NCBI RefSeq assembly: GCF_964355755.1 | Contig: NC_092674.1 | Location: 8,191,001-8,255,000, forward strand | Direction: 5' to 3' | Length of the DNA: 64,000 nt | Source: Antedon mediterranea | Lineage: Eukaryota; Echinodermata; Crinoidea; Comatulida; Antedonidae | In this document: positions 1 through 12,551 of the stretch, piece after piece | Layout of the letters: each line of letters begins with the position of its first letter | Numbering within the stretch: position 1 is the first letter of the stretch | Notes under the pieces: model-generated | Database searches by the model: none | Told to the model about the DNA's origin: nothing | The model's input: only the letters and a program-made list of their open reading frames with translations | Program-made: the position numbers and the translations under genes

Positions 1-323
1 TAAACCTTTCAAATAAAAATGTGTGATTATTGTTCTAAAAATAATCAAAGTCAAAACTCATTATCTTTTTGATGTTAATGTGAAAATTATCCAGCTTATG
101 TGTAGGTGTTAAATTTGTATTCTGTTTAATCATTTATGAGGCAAAAAAAAATTGTTTGTTTGCTATTAACTGTCACCGAAACGGACAGCCATAAAAAACT
201 GATTAATTATCTAGTTAAGGATGTCTGTGAAAGTTTTTTAACAATTAAACTGTAGTGTATCACATTGACTCTAATCACTCTGCAGGTATTTTTAACAATT
301 TTCAATTACTTTATTATTAAATA

Positions 324-1173
324 CCGTATATTTCGGTGTATAAGTCGCACCTGTGTATAAGACGCACCCCCTAACTGAGAGTAAAATATCGGTATTTTTT
401 ATATCGTCGATGTATAAGACGCACTTTATATTTCATCAAAACAATGTTTTTTTTAAATTGTAATCAATATTATTGTAATAATATTTTGTTATATCTACAA
501 CGGAGTCCTTTATTTAGGGTTTTTCTTACCTAGGCTCGGCCGCGCCCAGCCTCAATAAGTTCTTTCTAACTTGTTATTCATGAGTTTTGCCGCAACATCG
601 AGTGCATGACCGTGTGTGTAACACGCACGTGTGTGGGCTAGCCTCGCTCAATTATTTCGAGAGGGTGCACGTTTTCATGGACAATCGTATTCGATTAGTA
701 TCTATGTATCCGAGAAGTGTATACGCTAGGTCCATGGTATAATCAACTGGAGAATATACTAGTCGAATACCATAGACTATGTGGCCGCCAAGAAGGGCTT
801 GCGCTGGGGGTATGGCGGTCGGCGATTGTGCGTATAACTATAAATAAATACTAGGCCTAGTAGGCTAGGCCTATTCCAATCGTAAATGTTTACAAATGAA
901 ATTTTATCGGAGCGCCTAAAACAGCTCCATAATGAACAAATCTTTTCATCATATTTAGTATAACATCACGCTAAAATGCCTTGAAAACTAGGCAGAAGCA
1001 GGTTGCCGTTACGTTAGTACACTGTAGCTAGCCTAGGCCTAGCCAACGAGGTGACGATATGTAAGCTACAATCTGTGTGGTGTGAGGCATAATGTTCGGT
1101 GTATAAGACGCACCCTTAACTTTGAGGTCAAATTTGCGTGTCAAAAGTGCGACTTATACACCGAAATATACGG
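324..1173. mobile_element. TIR DNA element of 850 bp with TA target duplication
   Basis: Perfect 27-bp inverted ends (324-350 and 1147-1173, beginning CCGTATATTTCGGTGTATAA) are flanked by TA on both sides. Subterminal GTATAAGACGCACCC repeats occur at 354-369, about 411-424 and 1099-1113. No transposase frame, so it is non-autonomous. Confidence 0.88.
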
Positions 1174-1415
1174 TAACCAAATAATAATAGTAACAGGAAA
1201 GTCCACTAGACACCATCGGGACCTAACAAAATGTCCCCTTAATGGAAGTTGGTCTTAGTGTTAAAACATCCCATTCCCTTCCTTCAATTCACAATGAGAA
1301 TCTGATTTTCCAAAGTAGGTTTTACTGTATAAAAATAATACCTAGTTAGCTATTATGGAGAAAACTTATGAATAAGATAAAATGAAATTAACCCGTTTTT
1401 TTTTTATCTATTTTT

Positions 1416-1643
1416 TTAATCAGTTTCTACAGTATAGTGTTGATATGAATAATGATGAATATCCATTCCTGAAAAATCCATTCCCTCACACACCTCTCCC
1501 CTTATTTCTCCAACATAATTTAAAACCTTGTTTGGCAAACGCTCATTAATATTCATGACCATCGACCCATAGACGTCAGGATGGATGGTCAACGTTGCAT
1601 TCTGTACCCTGAAGCAAAATTGTGAATTCACTCTTACCGACAA
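1416..1643 (-). other. Unidentified open segment, 75 codons
   Basis: The minus strand is open for 75 codons with mixed protein-like composition (VLNYVGEIRGEVCEGMDFSG). A TTGCTTCAG acceptor-like motif lies at its upstream end. No family was recognised and no good donor follows. It could be a terminal exon of a decayed gene or transposon, or chance. Confidence 0.15.
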
Positions 1644-2076
1644 CTTTCATTAACTAAGTGCCAATATCTATGGATATTCCATGCATTAATTTTAAAGTAT
1701 TTTTGTCATCATCATCAGCAAGCTTGACTTCATCTTGTCTTTCTTGCATAGGCTCTTCATACAAGATTTATATTGTACTGTGAAATTCATACTAAAGCCT
1801 TGATCAAACTGAATTTAATTTGGTCAAATTAACTCACCACCAGTTATATTGACCAAGAAATGTCCAGTCCGAACACTGGCTGCAATTTCTTAAAGTTGCC
1901 TTCAACCAAATTCATCCACGACGCGTTTCTTGTACACATGGAATCTTTATTATGATTTAGGTTGTTTTAGGCATTTTATTTCCTTTTTTATATATTTACA
2001 TTTTGTTTTTGTTCTGTTCATGTAATAATAATTTAATAATAATTTATTTGGAAGATAAGCTTTTGAAAAAGTGGCA

Positions 2077-3690
2077 CACCTCTTTAAAGTGGAGCTACAC
2101 TCAGACTTTCTCAGCTTATATTATGTTTAAGTATGTTTAATTGAAAGTGATTACATAAAAAAAAACAGGAAAAATACGGAAATATTTTCCAAAAACTCAT
2201 TTCTAAAAAATCGGTCAGAAAATAGTGTTTTTTAACAAATTACAGTTTTTCAGTAACTTAGGGGTTATTAGTTTACAATACGTCGCGAAACGCGTTACAC
2301 TTAGCGACTGACGCGTTTTAGTCGCCGGTTCAACGCATTGATGAAATGTCTCCCCTTTGGTAAATTATGTGTCGAAAAATAGGGAATAAATTTTATACAC
2401 ACAATTAATACGATTTGTTTAGGCCAAAGTAATATTTCCGATAAGAATGTCAGTATAATTTACATGTAACCTCATGATTTTCACTAGTACAACAACAGCA
2501 TAATAATCTTATCAGATTGCTTTTAACTTTAAGCTAGGGCTAGGCCTAGCTAAGCCGTCTGCTCAGCCAAGCTAGCCTTGAATTTTTGTCTAGAGGCCTA
2601 TGTATTCGTAGGCATGGTCGTTTCGCCCCATTTATCGTTCCTGGGTTTTCTCGCACATTAAGAATTGTGAAACACAAAATCTGATACAGAACCAGAGTAG
2701 TAAAGCGATGTGCAAGCTTAGACCTGACTGAAAATCAACTATTCAGGCACCCTATCATGGCCCATGGGTAGGCCAAGGTCGGGTGCCAGCAAAACAAACT
2801 TCACTGCTGTCAGCCTAGCCTAGCTATAGGCCAAGCAGCAACGGTACATACCTACACTCTAGTAGTAGTAGACCTAGGCCTAGCTTTATTATTATTATTA
2901 TTATTTATTGCCAAAAACCAGTTACAAACAAACAAAACACAGAAACTGAGGGAGTAGGCAGGAACCTAAAAGTGAACCTAATCACTATAACAAGAGTTCA
3001 GGTTCCGTACTCCCAAAGTAACAACAATGATATAAAATAAACTATATAAAAATATTTAAAAAACAAATAGACGAATCAACAGTGTCAATATAAAATATTG
3101 AATATATAGCCACGTCTTTCTCAAATCTCGTTAAATTTGACATTTTAGTAATATCCTCATAATCACATTATTACACTGTGAAACATAATAGGGTCATATT
3201 ATTCAGAATGTTTTAATATACTTTTCGCCCGTCAAAAATAACATCGCGACAAAATAACAGATCGCCAGCTGCAGTAATGTGATTGTGAAAAATGTCACGT
3301 GATCGTACTCCCTAGCAAAATAAAAAACCCAATTGGACCCGAACGGGGGAAAGTGTCTATTTACGCAAAATTGCGCAATGTATACGTGATAAAAATACCA
3401 GAAATAGAAAGATCTGGAAAAATTACATAAATATACATTTTACATTTTTTTTTTGGTGAAGAAATGAATTTTTTAGGATTATTCAAATATACCCCCCTTT
3501 TGCATGTAAAAGAATAGGAAATTACAAGGTATCCCCCCAAAACGCAAAAAGGAGTGATTTTCAAGAAAATCGTACTCATTGAAAAAAATTTCGAAAAAAT
3601 ATGAAGTATAAGGGATGATATTTTTAAATAATAGTTGAAATGTATGAGAAATAGTAATTTTCTGGGTGGAGCTCCACTTTAATGAAGGTG
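2077..3690. mobile_element. Possible TIR element of 1.6 kb
   Basis: CACCTCTTTAAAGTGGAGCT (2077-2096) and AGCTCCACTTTAATGAAGGTG (3670-3690) form an imperfect inverted pair. The interior includes AT-rich sequence, a CGCGAAACGCG patch and a retroelement tail. Assignment is tentative. Confidence 0.4.
2881..3010 (-). mobile_element. Retroelement 3' end with AATAAT tail
   Basis: On the minus strand the body ends AACTGGTTTTTGGCAATAAA followed by an (AAT)n tail (2886-2910), the layout of a LINE/SINE 3' terminus. Confidence 0.5.
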
Positions 3691-4590
3691 CGTCCAGAGT
3701 AAATAAAATAAAAGTTAGAGAAAAAAATGATTGAACAATAGGCCTATTTACAGTAAACATGTATGTATGTGTTTTGTATGTGTTCTTGTTATATATTATG
3801 ACAATACTGTAGTGTACATACTGTACAGTGAAAAGTCACTAAATGAATTAAATAAACCCTGAAAAATTAATTTCACAGACCACTAAATGTTTTCTCCACA
3901 CAACATTTTAAATGATTTCCAATGGTGTGTAAAATAGAATATTTCAATAAATGTTATATTATATTAAACCAATTAATGAAATTAGCACCTTTAACTACAC
4001 ACAATTTCCTATCATTATAATGAGAAAATTTTCTACTCCTCTCATTGAAATAGAACATATAGAGGGCGGCAGACAGATGATTTTGGTTATTACAACTTCT
4101 GTCAGTGTCATACAATTATACTTAGTATGAATATCATCAATAATCTCAGATTTTTTTTATAAATTTCCTTACCGTACACTTCTACCAGGTAATATTTCAT
4201 TTTTCTTTATCTGCAATTATCCTTGAAGGCTGGATCTTTATAACATAGTTAAAGCTTCTCTCATAGAAATTCATAATTAATCGGACAGCTTTGGGACTAT
4301 AATAAATCATGTTTCTCCTTGTTCATCTAATGGAAGTGTCCCTCTTTAAAAGAATGTACTGAATGTACCCTAAATAATGGTTGGCCATAATGTTAAAAAC
4401 ATATGTCACCTCGTTCATTTCATGGGAATGTGTCCTCTTAAAATAAGGGGCGTAGGCGCGGTTCTACACTACCTGGTAGTCAGGAAGTATTTTGTGTTGC
4501 ATTAGCAAGTTTCCAAGAATGATGCTTTAATATGTGTTATCTTTGTTGGGAGCTACCCAAGACTTCTTCATTTACCAATGAACAATATCT

Positions 4591-4730
4591 AAAGCTCTGT
4601 CTACACTATCAAACTTGATGTGAAAAAAAAAAATGTGATGTGCCCATATATGGACATGATGATGTCATATCACTACCATATTTGGGCACATAACGCTTTT
4701 TTTGTCAAACTAGTTTGATAGTGTAGACTA
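4591..4730. mobile_element. Hairpin MITE (AAGCTCTGTCTACAC ends), copy 1
   Basis: AAAGCTCTGTCTACACTATC faces GTTTGATAGTGTAGAC, lacking the last few bases at the right. It lies just 3' of the DIQEFY exon donor. Confidence 0.85.
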
Positions 4731-4760
4731 TTAAACAAATTACTTCACAAGACAACTTAC

Positions 4761-4894
4761 ATTGTTTTTTGTGATTGTTGGTGTCATTTGCTGTTGATTC
4801 TCAAACCTATCTGCTACTTGATTTGTTTCTTGTATTTTCTGCAGCAATGATTTCTCAACGTCCATTAACGTTGCTTGGTAAAATTCTTGAATAT
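4761..4894 (-). CDS. dlg1: Discs-large coding exon: end of L27 (DIQEFY) and linker
   Basis: The exon lies between a TTTTTTTATAG acceptor and a consensus GTAAGT donor, with 134 nt that enter in phase 1 and leave in phase 0. The joined Asp plus 44 codons begin DIQEFYQATLMDVEKSLLQK and end with a Gln/Thr/Asn-rich linker (QQQMTPTITKNN). DIQEFY followed by a TLLD-like segment is the conserved last helix of the DLG1 L27 domain. The remainder corresponds to the variable linker before PDZ1. No PDZ1 exon is visible between here and position 1, so the rest of the gene lies to the left. The intron separating this exon from the L27 exon is about 35 kb and holds most of the repeats in the window. Confidence 0.93.
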
Positions 4895-5671
4895 CTATAA
4901 AAAAACAAAATAAATATGCTGTGATATACTGACAAAAGTGAAGTGAGCCCTCTACATTTCATTAAAGATTATTCATACTTCTGTCTATTAAAGCCCTGCC
5001 GTCAACACAGAGCTTAATTTAGTCAATTTCATAATTAATTTATTGGAAATAATAATACATAAATGAAAACACTAATATATTAGATTAATTTTAACATGAT
5101 GTGTCGATCTGAATTTAATTTCAAAGATGAATTTACAATGGTTTCAAAATAATATACTACTGTGATTATTAATATTGCAGCACCTACACAACTTTTTTTA
5201 AATTATTTTTCCTTGCTTATAATTTCATAACTTGTTTCCACTATTTTATGTTTTTTTAAACCACTTTTATGTACTTTTTGTTTTTTGCACATCTGTAAAG
5301 AATTGTGGCTCTGTTGCAAAAGAGAAAACAATAAATTATTATTATTAGACCTTAATTAGGAGGGTGAAACATTGAAATCTTAATTCTACCCTTCCGACCT
5401 TTGAGACACACCTATTCAGGGGGCACTTTCCCAAAAAATGAATGATGAACATATTATATATGTTTGAACACTAACGACCACGCAGGACACTTAGTTGGGA
5501 CCCACAGGTGTACCCATAATACTACAGTAGTGGTCCTACTATAACTAAAACAAACAAAATATGAAGAATTAAGAAACAACTACAGTAGCATGGTATGAAT
5601 TGCCAAATTATGTAGGACTATTATTTTTTTTAATGTTGGCGCCAGAATTTTCATAATGGTGTTGTCTAAAT

Positions 5672-5858
5672 GGTCTTTCACACACTGTTCCGGCATGATT
5701 CCGGTCCGGCGCCAACAAATCCAATCGAACATCACGGTTTCGTTTTCACGTGGCTACGAGCATATCGATTGGCGCATAGCCATGTGGAGCGTTGTGAAAA
5801 CGAAACATTGATGTTCGATTCATCCGGATCGGAACCGTGCCGGAAGGTGTGAAAGACC
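5672..5858. mobile_element. MITE with GGTCTTTCACAC ends
   Basis: GGTCTTTCACACACTGTTCC faces GGAAGGTGTGAAAGACC. Inner arms AATCGAACATCA and TGATGTTCGATT extend the inverted repeat. Confidence 0.85.
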
Positions 5859-7599
5859 CTAAAACCAGATGAAGAAATAGTACATTACAATAAATCTAAA
5901 ATACAATGTATTTAGTACTGTAAATCTATGATAATACAAAGTAATTTATGATAGAGAATTTATCAATCACAGAAAAGTCACTACAAAGATAAATTAGATT
6001 TTCTAAATTCACTTTACTAAACACATTTTTTAGCTCGAAGGAAATCAAATCAATAAAGAAATCGGCTGATGATAAACACAGAATCTGACTGAACCAAAAA
6101 GAAAAAAAAAAACAGCTATTCACAATACTATTAACAGTGAAATCACTCTAGGCTATACTAAACAAAGACATAAAATAGAACTCCATCACTGTAATTACCT
6201 AGCCTGCAAAATGATGCATGGGGCATTGAAATAAAAATGAAAAATCCACGGAGATACTGTTTATTTCCCTCACAAGATTCGATGTAAATTGAGCCTGGCA
6301 AAAACAAAACGGATACCATACTGTACATAGGAATATAGTTTAATTTTTAAAGTTATATTGTCATGTCAAATTTTTTATGTCACATAAACATGTAACAATT
6401 CACTTTGATAAAAAATTGGATTGAAAAAAAAACTACTGAAAATCATTATTTCTGTTGGTTTTATTTTTTCTATGCCGAAATGAATAACTATTCAAATTGC
6501 AAAATGACCTTTACAATGTTGGATTTATATTTTTATGTTTGGGGGAACAATCTTAACCAAGTCACATTCTAATTTATAAAAAGTGTTTGTGTAATGTAAA
6601 CCACATGTAAAATTTTGCATATTCCTGAATGCAGTACTATAAACACTTTTCATTTCTTTTATATTTCAAATATATTTTTAGTAAATTTGAAAACTACTTG
6701 TAACAGACGTACAATAGACCTGTCACATCACAAAATTTTGTTTTTAAGTTAGTTCATACAAAATTGAATAATGTCATTTAAATAGCCAATTTTGTACCTG
6801 CCATGCCAATACTTTCACACAATGAAAATGAAAGTTTATTCACAAAAGAAAAACTAAACATAAATAAAAAAAATTGTTATTATTATTAATTCAAAAGTTC
6901 ATGAATTTATACTATATTTATAGTTTATACTTAATTCTCATTCTATATCTTCAGAGAATTTGACAAATCTGTCGTTATCTAAACCGGAGTTACCATGGAA
7001 ACTATCCTGGCTAACTAAGATGTCACAAAACAAGAAATTCATTATTTAAAGTCAACGATAATTCCTATGGATTTTGAAAAAGCGTTTGACAAGTAGATGT
7101 ACCTGTAGTTCTTTGCTTGATGTTATTTTAATGAATGTTACTGCATAGTGCCAATATCAACACATTTGGTAATCAATTATTAATCCATCTTATCTAGTTC
7201 ATTGTCAAGCTATGTAATTTAATATTATTTTTTTGAATTACAACATTTAAAAGTAGTTTGCTTTTTAAAAAAAGCAGGTACTATATCTATAAAATGAATC
7301 ATTTCACCTTGGCACAGTTTAGAAACATGAAATTTCATTTTTTAAAAGGGCTAACAATTTGGTACTTGTTTGTAGTAGGCCTACATAGTCAACCAGTGTC
7401 TCCTTAATAGGGGTTCTATTATAATTTTTTTATTTTCATGAAAAATATATACAGTAACCATTTCAGTTAGTAATACACAGTACTGTATATCCATCCCAAA
7501 GTTGACACAATTTTAGTTTTTAGAAAACAACATTTTGTAGGCTTCTATAAAGTATACAGTAAGTTCATAACTGCATCACGCTTTGGAAAGAAATTATCT

Positions 7600-7809
7600 A
7601 AAGAAAAAGTGTGATGTGTCAAAAGGTGGTGATATGCTCAAATATGGTGGTGATATGCTCAAATATGGTAGTGATATGCTCAAATATGGTAGTGATATTC
7701 CCAAATATGGTAGTGATGTAGTGATATGCCTAAATATGGTAGTGATATGCTCAAACATGGGCGCATCACATTTTTTTGTCACATAAAGTTATAGTGTGGA
7801 CAGAGCTTA
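7600..7809. mobile_element. Hairpin MITE, copy 2, with expanded 21-bp interior repeat
   Basis: The right end (ATAGTGTGGACAGAGCTTAA) and the CACATAAAGTT motif are present; the left end is lost. The interior GGTAGTGATATGCTCAAATAT unit is repeated about six times (7626-7760). Because 21 is a multiple of three, both strands read as 7-residue repeats, which is an artefact. Confidence 0.8.
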
Positions 7810-8490
7810 AGGTCTTCAACTGGAAGCATAAATTCTCCTTATTTCTTATTACTTAGAAATATTCTTTGACTTTGATAAGATAAACGAGGGTTCACAAGAA
7901 AAATGTGACATAAAGAAAATAAACGAGTTGTTAGTTTCGCTTGGAATATTCTTACATGTCCATAATTCATTTGATTGCAAGAGCTAGCATTTATTTTCTA
8001 GTCTTCACAATCCATCTTCTCTCATCAATCCTGACTAACTTAGTAACTACTGGAGCATGAAAGACTATTGCTGTAAATGGAGAATTTAAAATATGTTTAA
8101 AGTGTATTCTATCATTAGAAAAAGGGTATAAAAATATGGACAGTGATATTTACATTAGCCGAGGCATATTATTGCGATATTATCGACACATTCCAAAAGA
8201 CCTAGATAGGTTATATTATCACAAACCTCTTACGGGATATTCATCACTCTTCACCATCTTCCTCTAATAACAGTAACTTAAATACATCTACTTTATTTAT
8301 AGTCTCCTTAGGTTATGTTTTATGTGAAGTCTGAATATATCTATCATGAAAAATAATAGTAAAAATCTAATAAAAAATCAATTTTTAATGAGTAAGATAA
8401 GGTAGACTCATTCCTTAATAATAACAGAATGCCAAACAAATCATGTTACACTATAAAAATCCCATTAATATTATTATTATTTGTAGAAAT

Positions 8491-8545
8491 AAAGCTCTGT
8501 CTACACTATCAAACTTAATGTGACAAAAAAAGTGTAATGTGTGTA
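8491..8545. mobile_element. Hairpin MITE (AAGCTCTGTCTACAC ends), copy 3, left end only
   Basis: AAAGCTCTGTCTACACTATC then CTTAATGTGACAAAAAAAGTG. The right half is absent. Confidence 0.8.
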
Positions 8546-9834
8546 TACAGAACCTTAGGGACTTGCTGAAACTTTTAAAGACAGAAAGGGCTAGAAATTT
8601 ATTTTTTTAATATCCACTAGAAAACCTTTGCTAATTGTAACAAAAAAACTAACTAGGAAATGGTCAACTCAACTTGTAAGCACATTAAATGAATGAATTC
8701 TACAAAATGTTGATTTTACAGAAATTGGCAGAACAAGCCTTCAATGACCCTCCTAGCCACACCCACCAAAATTAATGCGCCAGAAAGTTACGTAGATAAT
8801 TGCCACATGCATAGAAATTACACAAACCAGAAATGGTGGTGGGCTTATGTCGGGTTTATCCAGGTAAGCAGGCACGATATAGACTGGTTAACTTTCCAGC
8901 TATGCTGACCCCTCTGGGATCGTCCCCTATATTTATTATTAGCTTTATGAAATGTTCAACTAGTAAGAAAAATCAACTAGCAAATTGTTAGTTTGCCAAG
9001 GTAAATTTTGAGCCCTGACAGTATTTATTCATATGAAAAGAACCAAAACTATCAATCTCTTTTACTAATGTTGTGATATTTAAACGATCTGACGTACTAA
9101 TTGAATAGTTTACCTGTTAATACCAATCAACTGAAATATTAAACCTTTACATAAAATTTATAGGATGTCAGATGTGTACAATCATAATAGGTCATTTAAT
9201 TAGTGCCTGTCACAAGTAAATAGTGTTATCATCTATAAAGTAATTCGAATTCTCACAGTCTTTAATGATGGCTCTAAACACTTCATGTAATGGTTGTTTT
9301 GGAGTTCAATCTCCTAGTTCTAGTTTTGTTGGCAGAAAAAATAGACAGACATTGTAGACTTGGCAAGGCTTGACATACAGTAATGACAATTGTATGTATC
9401 AGTTAACAACAATTAATACAGGCTATACAATTTTGTAATTTTCAAATGATAAACATTTGAATATATAATAACAATGTAATTGAAATATATTGTAATATAT
9501 GTTTAATCAAGAAAAGTTGGGGAATGCTATTGTAGTAAGGATTGGTGTTAAGTCGTTTGATATAATGTAAATTTGTAACATAAGAAATGGTGGGGAATGT
9601 TATGTTTAATGGGGAGTAGAGAATGTTACTTTCAGAGGTAATGTATTCCGGAAAAGGATGCATGAAGAGAGACTGTTCAGGTTTATATCTTATAGAGTAG
9701 CCCCCCTATTGTTATTATTATTGAAAACTAGTATCTCCTTAAAATAATACTGAAGGTGTGTTCCCTGAATAGATGTCCCAGATGTAGGTATGAGTGTCAC
9801 TGATGTAAATACTGTATGTCAATAAATATAATTA

Positions 9835-10145
9835 ATATTATTAATAATAATAATAATATTATTCTGGATTTATATAGCGACTAATGCTGAACATTATTAC
9901 CTCAGTCATTTTTTTGGGGATTAAACACGTATGGAAACATACTCCCATAATGCAGCTACTGTAATAATCAGTGCAAAGTTGTGTCTTGATCTAACCGGGT
10001 ACCCATTTATACACCTGGGTGGAGAAAGGCAAATGTAAGTAAAGTATCTTGCCTAAGTATACTAGCAATGTGGCGTGAGTTGAATTCGAACCTCGTTCCA
10101 CGATCAGTAGTCCAACGTCCAACACACTGCGCCACAGCCTATTGG
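9835..10145 (-). mobile_element. tRNA-derived SINE
   Basis: Read on the minus strand from about 10145: GGCTGTGGCGCAGTG (A-box region) and GAACGAGGTTCGAATTC (B box), followed by a body with CACCCAGGTGTATAAATGGG and a TATATAAATCC end, then an (AATAAT)n tail at 9835-9862. This is the layout of a tRNA-headed SINE, not a functional tRNA gene. Confidence 0.75.
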
Positions 10146-10166
10146 GCTAAACTACCAGAATAAACA

Positions 10167-10283
10167 CAGGCAATACCACTGTCTTGTAGGGGAATTCAGA
10201 AAAAATTGTTTGGGTTATGTTCTCCCCTTAAAGTGGATAAGGCCTATGTCGGTTTATCCAGGTAAGCTAGACACGTAATAGAC
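10167..10283. mobile_element. Dispersed repeat (GGTTTATCCAGGTAAGCT family)
   Basis: Contains GGCAATACCACTGTCTTG, GGGTTATGTTCTCCCCTTAA and GGTTTATCCAGGTAAGCTAG. Also seen at 23358-23490 and 40389-40530. Confidence 0.6.
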
Positions 10284-10796
10284 AATATTCTTTAGATACT
10301 GATAATTTAATTTCTTACAGTCACTCGATCATTTTTAATGCATCTCAATTTGTAAATAATTTTCATAGAAATCCCTACAAAATATTTCAAACTTAACTGC
10401 TCCCAGGTTTCTCATGTGTATCTTAGCAAAAGGTACTTTTCGCACTCAACTGAACACACAAACAATTCAACTCGTACAGGGACACGCACAATTTCCGTCG
10501 TTAAAAAGAAATATTTTAAACTTTTAAAATATCCAGCTGGTTAAATGGAGCTATGCCAGGTTGTAAAGACACTGTAAATTACTTGGTTAGTACTGTGTAG
10601 AATGTCATTTTCAAATACACCAGGGGTTAGAAAATTGTTTATATGGAGGTAATTTGTAAGCAATTTGCCTACAGCCTTTTTCTAAATAACACTTAGCAAT
10701 GTGATGAACACAAATCCTTGAAAACATGATGGCAATATTTAGTTATATCTGAGATGACAAGCCTATTAAAAAATTGTAATTAACTGAACTGAAGAA

Positions 10797-12335
10797 TCAA
10801 ATCTATATAATGGCATTGTGATAATATGCCATAGTAAATCTGTGCATAGTGCCATAGTGTATGCTGCAAATGCTATACTTTACTGCATATCTTATGCCAC
10901 TGTTTATAGTGCTATAGTTTATGCTGAAAATGCTATACTTTACTGAATATCTTATGCCATAGTAAATCTGTGTGTAGTGCTATAGTTTATGCTGCAAATA
11001 CTATACTTTATGGCATAATATGCTGTATATCTTATACCATAGTAATGCTGCACCTTATGTCATAGTAAATCTGTGTATACTGTGCTATAGTTTATGCTGC
11101 AAATACTATACTTCTGGCATAGTATCCTGTATATCTTATGCCATAGTAATACTGCATCTTATGCCATAGTAAATAGGATAGTGCCGTAGTGTATGCTGCA
11201 AATACTAATGGCATAGTTTGCTGAATATCTTATTCCATATTATATAACACCTAAATAAATTCCTGTCATTTGATTGGACGATTGTGGGTCACATGGCGTG
11301 CAATAGTACGCACTATTCAACGATCGTTAAATAGTACTTTTTGAAACATTTTTGTGTACGAAAAAAAAAACGTCTCGCGGATGAAAAAAAATCTAGTACA
11401 CAAATTATCCTATGATATGGCTCTGTACTGTGAAATACAACAGCGCCACCTGTCGTCTGGTCTCAGTTTCATTTGTAAACACCACCGCGAGATATGCAAC
11501 AGCAGCAGATATTTGTGTACGATTTGGACATTATGTACTAATTTCATTCAAAAAGGCATTGAAATTAGCTTTAGATCGTTTTTAGGATTTTGATTAATTA
11601 ATGGGGACATCCCTACAAGACGTGGAATTGTTGGAAAAACCATAATTAGCTTAGATAAGTTCCAATTGTCTGTCGAAGTTTTGCCTTTCATCCAAGCTAG
11701 TACTACTAGGCTACTACGGTAGCCTAGGCCATGCTAGTATTAGGCTAGGCCTAGCCTAGGCGTTTTAGCCTTGCTAGGCCTAGGATTGTTTGGTCGTTTG
11801 TTGACATAATTAACACAAAAGTAGGTGTGTTTACGAAATCCATATAAATATAACATTTAATATAAAATTATTAAAAACCAAATGTTACTGTTTTTAATCA
11901 ATGTGTGTGAATTAAATGTAGTAAGCTTTGGTTAGGGCTACCTTTTATTTGATTCAAATAACTAGAATTTATTTAGATGTTATATAAAACAAATAATGAA
12001 TGTTTTGTATTCGTGTAATGGTACAAATAATGGCACTTGGTGAATGATGAAAGGTTATATCAACTCGGCTCATCGCCTCGTTGATATAACCTTTCATCAT
12101 TCACCTCGTGCCATTATTTGTACCATTACACTCATAAACATTCATTATTTGTATACTAATGCTGCATCTTATGCAAATCTGTGTATAGTACCATAGTAAA
12201 TAGTATATGCTGCAAATACTATTCCATATTATTTATAATACATACCTCAGGTATAGTATTATGCTGCATACTATGCTATAGTGTATGCTGTGCATACTAT
12301 GGTATAGCATATATGCTGCATATTCATCTGTGCCA
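10797..12335. repeat. AT-rich degenerate tandem array split by an insertion
   Basis: The phrases CTATAGTTTATGCTGCAAATACTATAC and ATATCTTATGCCATAGTAA repeat from 10797 to about 11235. They resume from about 12160 to 12335 (CTGCATCTTATGCAAATCTGTG). The intervening 0.9 kb is unrelated and contains the hairpin at 11989-12152, so an element has inserted into the array. Confidence 0.8.
11989..12152. mobile_element. Long-hairpin MITE, copy 1
   Basis: Near-perfect arms of about 75 bp (ACAAATAATGAATGTTTTG ... GATGAAAGGTTATATCAAC and its inverse) around a loop of about 14 nt. Homologous to 42871-43025. Confidence 0.85.
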
Positions 12336-12551
12336 TACAGCAAATTATTTTTTTCTACACAACGCAATGATTTATGAGAACTCATTTATACATGCAAAAG
12401 ATAGAAAATCATAAAAAGAAGGCAATACTATAGGAACATTAAAAAATTGAAGGATAGAAAAAAACACAACACAAACTCTTTAAAGTTTACTAAAAAATAA
12501 TTAATAGGATTATTTTAAAAACATAAAAAAAAACAAAACCAAGAATCTTAC

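Larger units (their letters stand above)
1174..4590 (-). other. Left-end intronic stretch of Discs-large
   Basis: Downstream of the DIQEFY exon on the minus strand. No PDZ1 exon was found here, so it is read as intron. It contains the possible 1.6-kb TIR element, a retroelement tail and the unidentified 75-codon open segment. Confidence 0.5.
4895..12551 (-). other. Discs-large intron between the 39-nt exon and the DIQEFY exon
   Basis: AT-rich. It contains the MITEs, SINE and tandem array listed separately. A strong pyrimidine tract and AG precede an open minus segment near 5926-6096, but no convincing donor follows. Confidence 0.6.

Noticed and set aside
1416-1643. Possible PDZ1 exon of Discs-large
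   Set aside because: The peptide has no GLGF-type loop or other PDZ feature and its phase does not fit the phase-0 exit of the previous exon.
5926-6123. Open minus-strand segment after a long pyrimidine tract and TTCAG
   Set aside because: No usable donor at a frame-preserving position and a low-complexity hydrophobic composition.
7583-7786. Repeat protein with LKYGSDM heptads
   Set aside because: It is the interior of a hairpin MITE with a 21-bp tandem repeat, open on both strands.
10070-10145. tRNA gene on the minus strand (A- and B-box matches)
   Set aside because: The 3' acceptor half does not pair, and a SINE body and AAT-rich tail follow, so it is a tRNA-derived SINE.
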